In this document: positions 1 to 4,885 of the stretch, piece by piece
Layout of the letters: each line of letters starts with the position of its first letter
How positions within the stretch are numbered: the first letter of the stretch is position 1
NCBI GenBank assembly: GCA_003232175.1
Contig: QILX01000227.1
Location: 6,460 to 11,522 of the forward strand
Length of the DNA stretch: 5,063 nucleotides
Direction: 5' to 3'
From: Hyphomicrobiales bacterium
Lineage (GTDB): Bacteria; Pseudomonadota; Alphaproteobacteria; Rhizobiales; SZUA-8
Translations under genes and position numbers: made by a program
Notes under the pieces: generated by a model
What the model was told of the DNA's origin: nothing
What the model saw: only the letters and a program-made list of their open reading frames with translations
Database searches by the model: none

Positions 1-962
1 AGACGGGATTTTGCCTGATCGGCCTTTGCGGCCGCCTCGTGGCTGTCCCGCAGCAGGTTCTCCTGCTGTTTCTGGTCGGCTATGTCACAGATTATGACCA
101 GGCAGGACCGCTCCGAGCCGATTTTCAGCTCCGTTGGTCGAAAACGGCCCCTGACCCAAATGAATTTGCCCATTTCAGACGACTGGCTCCAGAGTCGCAT
201 TTCAATTTCGGAACCCTGCTTGCGGTCTACGGCGCTGGCGCAGGCGTCTACAAAGGCCTCCTGATCCAGATCATGAACAGCGCCAAGAAGCGCGGCGTCC
301 TGAAGAGATCCAGCTCGCACGCCAAATATGCCCGATGTACCTGCCGAGACCATATGGGCCCTGCCGCTGCGGTCGTGTATGGAATAGGCGTCATTCGAAT
401 TTTCAACAATGAGCCGATTGAAATGCCGCCAGCGCGCCAGATATCCGCCTGCCGATGCCTGGTTCATGTATTCGGCGGCGGCGTGGGCGCCGGCATAAAC
501 CAGCGCGGTTGCCATTCCGGCAGTTTGCAGGACCGGCAAAACGTCCTGCGGGCTCGCCGGGGGTAGAAGCGACCAGATATGGCCCAGATAAAGTCCGCCC
601 AGACTGGCAAAGGCCAGAATTAGTGCAAATGCGATATAGCTGAAGGACGCCGAGAATACAGCGCCAATCGGGACCAGCAGCAGCCACGGCAGCAAAAACG
701 AATCCAACCCTCCGGTCACAGCGGCAATTGCCGTAACCATGGAGGCAAGGTTCAGCGAAACCACCGGATGTCCAGGCTTCACATGCCCCCAACTGGTGAA
801 CCCACCGGCCACAACCAGCGAAAGCGCCAGCCAGACAAGGGACCCATCAATCAGGACCTCAAATTGCCGATTAACCGCCAGGCGCACCAATAAAAGTAAG
901 ACAACGCACCCGCCTCCGGCGGAAAACAGCCACATATTGGATTTTGCACGCAACCGCGCCAA
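1..962 (-). CDS. Membrane PAS-domain sensor histidine kinase, N-terminal part (DivJ/PleC-like), truncated by window edge
   Basis: The 320 readable residues begin with about six hydrophobic segments (roughly 11-31, 42-59, 68-84, 88-105, 107-127 and 142-163), consistent with an inner-membrane sensor. A PAS domain follows (about 178-295, from HFNRLIVENSNDAYSIHDRSG to VRGRFRP and CLVIICDIADQ). It ends in a helical linker, RDSHEAAAKADQAKSR, which in this family leads straight into the HisKA box (usually FLANMSHELRTPLN). That box and the ATPase domain would lie outside the window, so kinase activity is inferred. The six-segment-plus-PAS layout recalls DivJ, the cell-cycle kinase that phosphorylates DivK, but many alphaproteobacterial kinases look alike. 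I chose a TTG start because GAGGG sits 4 bases upstream. The first in-frame ATG is at 935 and would enter directly into the first membrane segment. It is transcribed away from the DUF5330 gene. Confidence 0.85.
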   Translation of the reverse strand, partial: MARLRAKSNMWLFSAGGGCVVLLLLVRLAVNRQFEVLIDGSLVWLALSLVVAGGFTSWGHVKPGHPVVSLNLASMVTAIAAVTGGLDSFLLPWLLLVPIGAVFSASFSYIAFALILAFASLGGLYLGHIWSLLPPASPQDVLPVLQTAGMATALVYAGAHAAAEYMNQASAGGYLARWRHFNRLIVENSNDAYSIHDRSGRAHMVSAGTSGIFGVRAGSLQDAALLGAVHDLDQEAFVDACASAVDRKQGSEIEMRLWSQSSEMGKFIWVRGRFRPTELKIGSERSCLVIICDIADQKQQENLLRDSHEAAAKADQAKSR

Positions 963-1025
963 ATCACCCTCATCGATATTCAGAACAATCCGCCTTCCGC
1001 AAACCGAATGATCTTTGCAGTGACC

Positions 1026-1057
1026 GTTGTTTCGGGGCCTTCCCGGCCTGAAACGGC
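1026..1057. repeat. Imperfect hairpin in the divergent intergenic region
   Basis: GTTGTTTC (1026-1033) pairs with GAAACGGC (1050-1057) using two G-U pairs. Inside it GGCC (1036-1039) pairs with GGCC (1045-1048) around the loop TTCCC, with a small internal bulge. No T-run follows on either strand, so it does not look like an intrinsic terminator. It lies between the starts of the kinase gene (962) and the DUF5330 gene (1218), so it could be a leader structure or a protein-binding dyad. The role is unknown. Confidence 0.45.
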
Positions 1058-1127
1058 AGCGCAAAAATAGAAACAATTGTCTTCAAGTTTGCTCCAAATA
1101 CATTTCAATTCTACCAACGGAATTTTG

Positions 1128-1143
1128 CGATATCGGAAATTTC
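1128..1143. repeat. Two abutting 8-bp palindromes
   Basis: CGATATCG (1128-1135) is followed directly by GAAATTTC (1136-1143), both perfect palindromes. They lie 75 bases upstream of the DUF5330 start, in an AT-richer stretch. They could be operator half-sites for a divergent promoter. No clear -35/-10 pair is placed around them, and chance is possible in AT-rich DNA. Confidence 0.25.
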
Positions 1144-1205
1144 GGTTGCTAGGTTGAACAAAATTCGCATCGCCATCTTCCGGCGCAACACTCATTTTTT
1201 GACAA

Positions 1206-1210
1206 AAGGA
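1206..1210 (+). promoter_or_regulatory. Ribosome binding site deciding the TTG start of the DUF5330 gene
   Basis: AAGGA lies 7 bases before TTG at 1218. The alternative ATG at 1233 would be 22 bases away and would remove the MSLIK residues before the signal-anchor helix, so TTG is preferred. Confidence 0.6.
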
Positions 1211-1217
1211 CGCAGAT

Positions 1218-1640
1218 TTGTCCCTGATCAAAATGGCTTTCTGGCTCAGTGTCATCATCGCGCTTGCGCCCGTTGACCCGTTGCCGTCCAAGACCGTGGT
1301 TGCCAAGGACGCATCGGCGACCACCGGCCTTTCCAATGACGCAGTGGGCATAGCCCGGGCAACGGTTTCAGATATGGCGTCGTTTTGCGACCGCAATCCC
1401 GACGCCTGCGAAACTGGAACCAGGGTTCTGGACCGTTTCGGCGCCAAGGCCATTGCGGTGGCTGCGTACGTTTTCAATGTCGTCTCCGGTTCGGCGGGCC
1501 GCACCACCACTGAACCCGAACCGCGGACACTGCCGGCATCGGCTTTGACCCGGCCAGCTGAAAATTCCAGGCCACAGAACACATTGCAGCCTGACGATCT
1601 TGAAGCGCCCTGGGTTGGCCCGATCGATGACGACGCCTGA
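1218..1640 (+). CDS. DUF5330 domain-containing protein, membrane-anchored or exported
   Basis: This 140-residue protein opens with MSLIKMAFWLSVIIALAP, one hydrophobic helix that can serve as a signal anchor or uncleaved signal peptide. The rest would then probably be periplasmic. The middle holds the motif FCDRNPDACETG (residues 56-67) with two cysteines, C57 and C64, followed by an Ala-rich helix (FGAKAIAVAAYVF). The C-terminus is a low-complexity Pro/Thr linker ending in a short conserved-looking tail, TLQPDDLEAPWVGP. This combination matches my memory of DUF5330 proteins of alphaproteobacteria, whose function is not established. The two cysteines could form a disulfide; this is inference. 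It is codirectional with sufE 115 bases downstream, and co-transcription is possible, since no terminator is seen between them. It starts with TTG. Confidence 0.78.
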   Translation: MSLIKMAFWLSVIIALAPVDPLPSKTVVAKDASATTGLSNDAVGIARATVSDMASFCDRNPDACETGTRVLDRFGAKAIAVAAYVFNVVSGSAGRTTTEPEPRTLPASALTRPAENSRPQNTLQPDDLEAPWVGPIDDDA

Positions 1641-1690
1641 TGTGAAACTCGCCATACCCATCTTTCATGTAACGTCCACCGGTCTTGCGG

Positions 1691-1719
1691 TTGCCGTGGG
1701 CCGGTCAAGCGCTTAAATT
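1691..1719 (+). promoter_or_regulatory. Possible sigma70-type promoter for sufE
   Basis: TTGCCG (1691-1696), a 17-base spacer and TAAATT (1714-1719) each match the consensus at 4 of 6 positions. The palindrome AAGCGCTT (1707-1714) touches the -10 element. Transcription would begin near 1726, within the hairpin at 1721-1747. The match is modest and unproven. Confidence 0.25.
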
Positions 1720-1720
1720 T

Positions 1721-1747
1721 GGGTCCAGCCCCCCTCAATATGGACCC
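1721..1747 (+). repeat. Inverted repeat in the sufE leader
   Basis: GGGTCCA (1721-1727) and TGGACCC (1741-1747) are perfect inverted copies separated by 13 bases. The right arm contains GGA, the only Shine-Dalgarno-like bases near the sufE start (ATG 1756), so folding could hide them. It has no T-run and is not a terminator. Confidence 0.45.
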
Positions 1748-1755
1748 GCTGAAAC

Positions 1756-2199
1756 ATGGCCGAACGTGAAATTGAGTCTCTGATCGAGGATTTTGAATTC
1801 CTCGATGACTGGGAGACAAGGTACAGATACGTCATCGAACTCGGTAAGGCGCTGCCGCCGATCGCCGAAGCAGACCGCAACAAGGCCAACAGGGTCGAGG
1901 GGTGCGTCAGCCAGGTCTGGCTCGTCTGCGCCTCGCAAACCCGCGACGGCCAAACCGTCCTGGCTTTCACCGGCGACAGCGATGCCCATATCGTACGCGG
2001 TCTGATCGCCATTTTATTTGGCATCTGCACGGGCCGCACCCCGCGCGAAATCCTTGCCACCGACATCGAAGACCTTCTGCACCGCATTGGTCTGGATGCC
2101 CACCTCACTCCCCAACGCTCAAACGGTCTTCAGGCCATGGTGCGGAAAATCCGCCAATTTGCCACCGAGGCCCTGGTCGAGGACGCCAGGGCCCTATGA
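1756..2199 (+). CDS. sufE: SufE family sulfur-acceptor protein for Fe-S cluster assembly
   Basis: SufE accepts the persulfide sulfur from the cysteine desulfurase SufS, stimulates it, and passes sulfur to the SufBCD scaffold in the cytoplasm. The 147 residues span the whole family length. The active-site loop NRVEGCVSQVWL places the sulfur-accepting cysteine at C50, equivalent to C51 of E. coli SufE. Other family blocks are present: FTGDSDAHIVRGLIAILFGI (71-90), the TGRTPREIL turn, and IGLDAHLTPQRSNGLQAMV. The start ATG gives the usual N-terminal helix with DDWETRYRYVIELGK. The ribosome binding site is weak (GGA 11 bases upstream) and lies in a hairpin. No sufS or sufBCD is in the window, so this is an orphan sufE. 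It converges with the DUF6456 gene. Confidence 0.95.
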   Translation: MAEREIESLIEDFEFLDDWETRYRYVIELGKALPPIAEADRNKANRVEGCVSQVWLVCASQTRDGQTVLAFTGDSDAHIVRGLIAILFGICTGRTPREILATDIEDLLHRIGLDAHLTPQRSNGLQAMVRKIRQFATEALVEDARAL

Positions 2200-2204
2200 A
2201 AACA

Positions 2205-2230
2205 GGTGACACCATTCGCGGGGTGTCGCC
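2205..2230 (+). terminator. Terminator-like hairpin after sufE
   Basis: GGTGACACC (2205-2213) pairs with GGTGTCGCC (2222-2230) over nine positions, eight Watson-Crick and one U-G, with an 8-base loop. It starts 5 bases after the sufE stop. The U-G pair becomes A-C on the other strand, so the structure favours plus-strand RNA. The downstream T-tract is poor (CGGTTTCG), so termination may be partial. Confidence 0.5.
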
Positions 2231-2272
2231 CGGTTTCGCCACCGCTTTCCGACTTCTGCTGAAGCCCTGATC

Positions 2273-3157
2273 CTATCGCGAACCTAGTGGAATGTGGGCC
2301 AACCCCGCCGGGGTTGTCCCATTGCGCGCCCGCGGGCCGGTGATACCATAGTGACGGGCGAGGATATCCAGGGCGAGGCGCAGGACCAGTTTGGCGGAAC
2401 GCTGGGGCCAGGCCCGCGATTTTTCAGCCTCGCCTAGGCCAATCAGGAAACAGCAGACATCGACAACAATATCCGCCATTTCGGGCCCGACGGCGTTTAC
2501 GGCACGCGTAAAACGCTGTCGGGCCGCCAGGGCTGTATCGCTGAGGTCGTTTGCGCTATTGCCCGGCGCTGACCGGGAGCCTGGCCCGTAGGTCTGGATG
2601 CGGGTCCAGTTGGTCGTGATGCTGGGGGTCATCTGGGCCAGGGTAAAATCTGTACGCAAGCGGTCTCCCGCCGCCGCCATGTCATCGGTAATGAAGGGAT
2701 TTCCATCAGGCCCTTTGCGCCGGCGCAACCAGCCAAGAGGGTTTTCGCCTTCATTTATCCGCACCGGGCGACGGCTGCCGTCTGGCATTTCGACCATACG
2801 TTCAGCAATCACCTGATGCTGGGATCTGTAACCGTCCTCGCCACCTTTTGATCGCACCAGCCAGGCCAGTCCGGTGGCGGATATGTGCCAGTTGCCGCTG
2901 CTGTCCTGCTCGACCCATTCCTGGCGGCGGAAATGTTCAAGCACGTGGGCGTGGCATATCGCCGAAGGCTTTTTCTGACCGGAACGCAAAACAATACTGA
3001 CCTCGGTTGAGGGCAACCCGGTGCGATTTATGCCCCCTGCCCTCCCATGCGCGCCCTTTTTCGCCATTACCGGAAGAAGGCGCCTGGCTTCGCGCTCAAG
3101 AGCTTTTGGCGTCAGCTTGAAGTTCGTATTATTCGATACCGGCGGTGCGACGTTCAT
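2273..3157 (-). CDS. DUF6456 domain-containing protein with a winged-helix-like N-terminal region
   Basis: This 294-residue soluble protein has two parts. Residues about 65-103 (SAICHAHVLEHF, then WVEQDSSGNWHISATGLAWLVR) resemble a winged helix with its beta-hairpin wing. Residues about 139-277 match DUF6456 as I remember it: NPLGWLRRRKGPDGNPFI, AAGDRLRTDFTLAQMTPSITTNW, then VDVCCFLIGLGEAE and WPQRSAKLVLRLALDILARHYG. The C-terminal block is helical and basic and may also contact DNA. Its ATG overlaps the stop of the upstream DnaA-like gene by four bases (ATGA), so the two are translationally coupled and probably work together. A regulatory DNA-binding role is inferred; no enzyme motif is seen. 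The family function is, to my knowledge, undefined. Confidence 0.85.
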   Translation of the reverse strand: MNVAPPVSNNTNFKLTPKALEREARRLLPVMAKKGAHGRAGGINRTGLPSTEVSIVLRSGQKKPSAICHAHVLEHFRRQEWVEQDSSGNWHISATGLAWLVRSKGGEDGYRSQHQVIAERMVEMPDGSRRPVRINEGENPLGWLRRRKGPDGNPFITDDMAAAGDRLRTDFTLAQMTPSITTNWTRIQTYGPGSRSAPGNSANDLSDTALAARQRFTRAVNAVGPEMADIVVDVCCFLIGLGEAEKSRAWPQRSAKLVLRLALDILARHYGITGPRARNGTTPAGLAHIPLGSR

Positions 3158-3537
3158 TTGTACACCGACAGGTTCGTCAACCGGATCGCGGCCTGTTCAA
3201 GATGCTCGAGGGCGAAATCAAAACCGGCATCGTCGCGCAGATCTTCAACCAGACGGCAGGCATAGGCTACCGTGGTACGGTCACGCCCAAACTTTCGCCC
3301 AACACGGGTCAGGGACAGGCCGAGGGTGACATGGGCCATATACATCGCGACTTGCCGGGTCAGGGCAATCGGGGCCTTGTCACGGTTTGGGGCCACAATA
3401 GCGTAAGGATCGATCGCAAATCCCGCGGCGATCACCGAGACCAGCGCCCCGATATCAACTTCCCCCGCCGCCCGGCTCGCGATGACCTCCGCGCCGTCGA
3501 CTGGGACCAATTTTGGGCTTGAAACGACTACATCCAT
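3154..3537 (-). CDS. Stand-alone DnaA domain-IV-like (Bac_DnaA_C) helix-turn-helix protein
   Basis: This 127-residue protein matches the C-terminal DNA-binding domain of the replication initiator DnaA. There is a leading helix (about 31-50), then residues 60-100: LTRQVAMYMAHVTLGLSL, VGRKFGRDRTTVAYAC and RLVEDLRDD. The signature corresponds to RQ-A-M-LA, IG--FG-RDHTTV-HAC and the following helix in DnaA, but has one residue fewer after FG, and Arg replaces His before TTV. No Walker A/B or AAA+ region is present, so it cannot act as an ATP-driven initiator. It may bind DnaA-box-like DNA as a regulator. AGGGAG 6 bases before ATG 3537 supports the start. It is the first gene of an operon with the DUF6456 gene (ATGA overlap), divergent from an XRE regulator. 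Confidence 0.85.
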   Translation of the reverse strand: MDVVVSSPKLVPVDGAEVIASRAAGEVDIGALVSVIAAGFAIDPYAIVAPNRDKAPIALTRQVAMYMAHVTLGLSLTRVGRKFGRDRTTVAYACRLVEDLRDDAGFDFALEHLEQAAIRLTNLSVYK

Positions 3538-3543
3538 GACGAT

Positions 3544-3549
3544 CTCCCT
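3544..3549 (-). promoter_or_regulatory. Ribosome binding site of the DnaA-like gene
   Basis: On the minus strand AGGGAG is followed by 6 bases (ATCGTC) and ATG at 3537. It is the strongest Shine-Dalgarno match in the window and fixes the start of the operon. Confidence 0.7.
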
Positions 3550-3601
3550 TACATTCGTTTGTTGCTCATTTACCGTCTAACAGGAAAATCTCACCTATTT
3601 C

Positions 3602-3630
3602 GTGACATGCGGGGATAAGTTTTCTATGTA
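3602..3630 (+). promoter_or_regulatory. Possible promoter of the XRE regulator gene
   Basis: GTGACA (3602-3607, 5 of 6 to TTGACA) is followed by 17 bases and TATGTA (3625-3630, 3 of 6 to TATAAT). Transcription would start near 3637, leaving an 18-base leader before ATG 3655. The palindrome GTATAC (3628-3633) overlaps the -10. Confidence 0.35.
3610..3618 (-). promoter_or_regulatory. DnaA-box-like 9-mer in the divergent promoter region
   Basis: The minus strand reads TTATCCCCG, 7 of 9 matches to the DnaA box TTATCCACA, with the TTATCC core intact. It lies 73 bases upstream of the DnaA-like gene, inside the spacer of the possible promoter of the divergent XRE gene. A single degenerate 9-mer can occur by chance. 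Confidence 0.25.
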
Positions 3631-3654
3631 TACGGTTCAATTCTTAGGTTCTGG

Positions 3655-4230
3655 ATGGCGCCGGTGAAAACTAGAATTCGACATTTCAGGAAGATGCGAG
3701 GCATGACCCTTCAGGGTCTGGCCGACCGAATTGGAACAACGCCACAGACGGTTCAAAGGCTTGAAACCGCCAATATGACCGTTTCCACCGATTGGCTGGA
3801 GAAAATCGCCATGGCGCTGGAGATCCGTATTGTCGATCTGCTTGAGGACAAAGAACGGCGGGGTATATCCATGCTGGGCGTTGTCGGCCGGGGTGACCGG
3901 GTGGCCGTTGGCGACATTGACGATGAGTTCACCTTGGACATTCCCGCCGATGATCCGGTCGCCGTGGAGCTCACCAGCGCCATCGGCCCTTACAAAGCCG
4001 GAGCGATCCTCGTCGGCAACCGGTATCGGGGCCAGGATGCCGCGAATGCCGCCGGCCGCAATGCCATTGTCGGGCTGAAAGACGGATCGGTGGTTCTGCG
4101 ACGGGTCATCCTGCATCCAGACGGGGGGGGCATGTCACTGGTGTCGCTGGAGTCGGGCGGCGATATCACCCACGGGCCGAACATCGCCTGGGCGGCGCCA
4201 ATCGTCATGGCGGTATTTTACGAAAAATGA
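3655..4230 (+). CDS. XRE-family regulator with a LexA/CI (S24)-like C-terminal domain
   Basis: The 191-residue protein starts with a Cro/CI-type helix-turn-helix (about 7-63): RHFRKMRGMTLQGLADRIG, then TTPQTVQRLETAN as recognition helix, and DWLEKIAMALEIRIVDLLED. Residues about 105-190 resemble the beta-rich S24 fold of LexA and CI repressors (PYKAGAILVGNRYRG, AIVGLKDGSVVLRRVI, the closing IAWAAPIVMAVFYE). The usual serine (Gly/Asp-Ser-Met region) and the catalytic lysine appear replaced, the latter position reading LRR, so self-cleavage is unlikely. The domain may serve only for dimerisation or ligand sensing. ATG 3655 has TAGG 6 bases before it; GTG 3664, giving MKTRIRHF, is the alternative. 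It is divergent from the DnaA-like/DUF6456 operon, a typical position for its regulator, and it may autoregulate. An 8-G run lies in codons 157-159. Confidence 0.82.
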   Translation: MAPVKTRIRHFRKMRGMTLQGLADRIGTTPQTVQRLETANMTVSTDWLEKIAMALEIRIVDLLEDKERRGISMLGVVGRGDRVAVGDIDDEFTLDIPADDPVAVELTSAIGPYKAGAILVGNRYRGQDAANAAGRNAIVGLKDGSVVLRRVILHPDGGGMSLVSLESGGDITHGPNIAWAAPIVMAVFYEK

Positions 4231-4288
4231 CCTGCCGACGGCAACGGAACTGGTCGTTTGTTTACAACCCTGGCGTGAAACCAGATAA

Positions 4289-4304
4289 AATATTCTGGAA
4301 TATT
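4289..4304. terminator. AT-rich dyad between convergent genes, possible bidirectional terminator
   Basis: AATATTC (4289-4295) and GAATATT (4298-4304) form a perfect 7-bp dyad with a 2-base centre. GTTTTC follows on the plus strand, and TTATC directly continues the final TT on the minus strand. It lies 58 bases after the XRE stop and just after the stop of the PAS_5 gene. The stem is AT-only apart from one pair and the loop is very tight, so termination strength is doubtful. Confidence 0.35.
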
Positions 4305-4308
4305 GTTT

Positions 4309-4839
4309 TCAGGCCCGGGCGATCTGGGAGTTGGAACCGGGATATGGTCCGATTTCGTTGGTAAGGGTCACAGCCTCGGAAACAGGTACAAAGGCATCAT
4401 AAGAAAATATCATCTGAACCGCCCCATTGGCGTCCGCAAGGGGAAGGCGCAGCCAGAACTGGGCCAGATGTTCGCTTCGCGCGCTCGGTGATTTTACAAC
4501 ACCCTGGGCCGGCAAGGCGCCTTTTACCACCCGCCGGTAGGACGAAATCCAATAATCGCGGTTGGAACCCCAGTCGAGTTCTTCCACATATTTGCCGGTA
4601 ATTTCCCCATCATAGATATCGTAGAGGCGGGTTCCCGCCAGCCTGATGCGATAGCGTAACGGGTCATGCTCGATGTCTATCAGGCTTACAAAAGGCAGAA
4701 GATGGGGAATATCGCTGGGATTTAAATCGCTGCGCATCGGCATATCTCGGTCACCGGCGCATTTGCGCCAGTAGTCGTAAATCTGCTGTTGTTCTGGGAT
4801 GACCAACTGCGCGCGAAATGCAAGCCCAGACCGCCCCAT
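4309..4839 (-). CDS. PAS_5 family PAS domain-containing protein
   Basis: A single-domain soluble protein of 176 residues from the ATG. It carries the features of the PAS_5 family: IYDYWRKCAGDRDMPMRSDL, NPSDIPHLLPFVSLIDIE, LRYRIRLAGTRLYDIYDGEITGKYVEEL, and the later strands LAQFWLRLPLADANG and MIFSYDAFVP. Family members are common, often in several copies, in alphaproteobacteria. Their ligand and partner are mostly unknown. No output domain is attached, so it probably acts through another protein. The start is uncertain. A GTG at 4857 would add six residues (MAERFN) but has no ribosome binding site, while ATG 4839 has a weak GGAAAG about 7 bases upstream. A dyad with two GANTC sites lies upstream. 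It converges with the XRE gene. Confidence 0.85.
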   Translation of the reverse strand: MGRSGLAFRAQLVIPEQQQIYDYWRKCAGDRDMPMRSDLNPSDIPHLLPFVSLIDIEHDPLRYRIRLAGTRLYDIYDGEITGKYVEELDWGSNRDYWISSYRRVVKGALPAQGVVKSPSARSEHLAQFWLRLPLADANGAVQMIFSYDAFVPVSEAVTLTNEIGPYPGSNSQIARA

Positions 4840-4865
4840 ATTAAATCTTTCCGCCACATCAATGA

Positions 4866-4885
4866 GTGATTCGACTATGAATCAC
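4866..4885. promoter_or_regulatory. Dyad carrying two GANTC sites upstream of the PAS_5 gene
   Basis: GTGATTC (4866-4872) and GAATCAC (4879-4885) are perfect 7-bp inverted copies with a 6-base centre. Each arm contains a GANTC motif (GATTC 4868-4872, GAATC 4879-4883), the target of the alphaproteobacterial methylase CcrM. On the minus strand CATAGT in the dyad could be a -10, with TTGCTC 17 bases before it. The dyad may be a methylation-sensitive promoter element or an operator. Confidence 0.4.

Noticed and set aside
39..566. Plus-strand open frame of 175 codons
   Set aside because: It lies antisense to the PAS and membrane part of the sensor kinase, whose translation is clearly protein-like; this frame shows no recognisable domain.
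403..792. Minus-strand open frame of 129 codons
   Set aside because: It is in a different frame of the same strand as the kinase, is rich in Arg, Cys and Gly, and has no domain; it is a shadow of the kinase membrane region.
1199..1204. TTGACA as a -35 element for the DUF5330 gene
   Set aside because: It lies only 14 bases before the start codon, so its -10 would fall inside the coding region.
980..1819. Minus-strand open frame of 279 codons
   Set aside because: It is antisense to DUF5330 and the start of sufE, both well supported; its translation is of low complexity with no family resemblance.
1713..2108. Minus-strand open frame of 131 codons
   Set aside because: It is the complement of sufE, which has a complete family signature.
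3145..3522. Plus-strand open frame of 125 codons
   Set aside because: It is antisense to the DnaA-like gene, which has a good ribosome binding site and a clear domain.
3538..3654. Replication origin suggested by the DnaA-like gene
   Set aside because: Only one degenerate DnaA-box-like 9-mer is seen, there is no AT-rich unwinding element with repeated boxes, and the gene is not full-length dnaA.
3637..4116. Minus-strand open frame of 159 codons
   Set aside because: It is antisense to the XRE regulator and has no recognisable motif.
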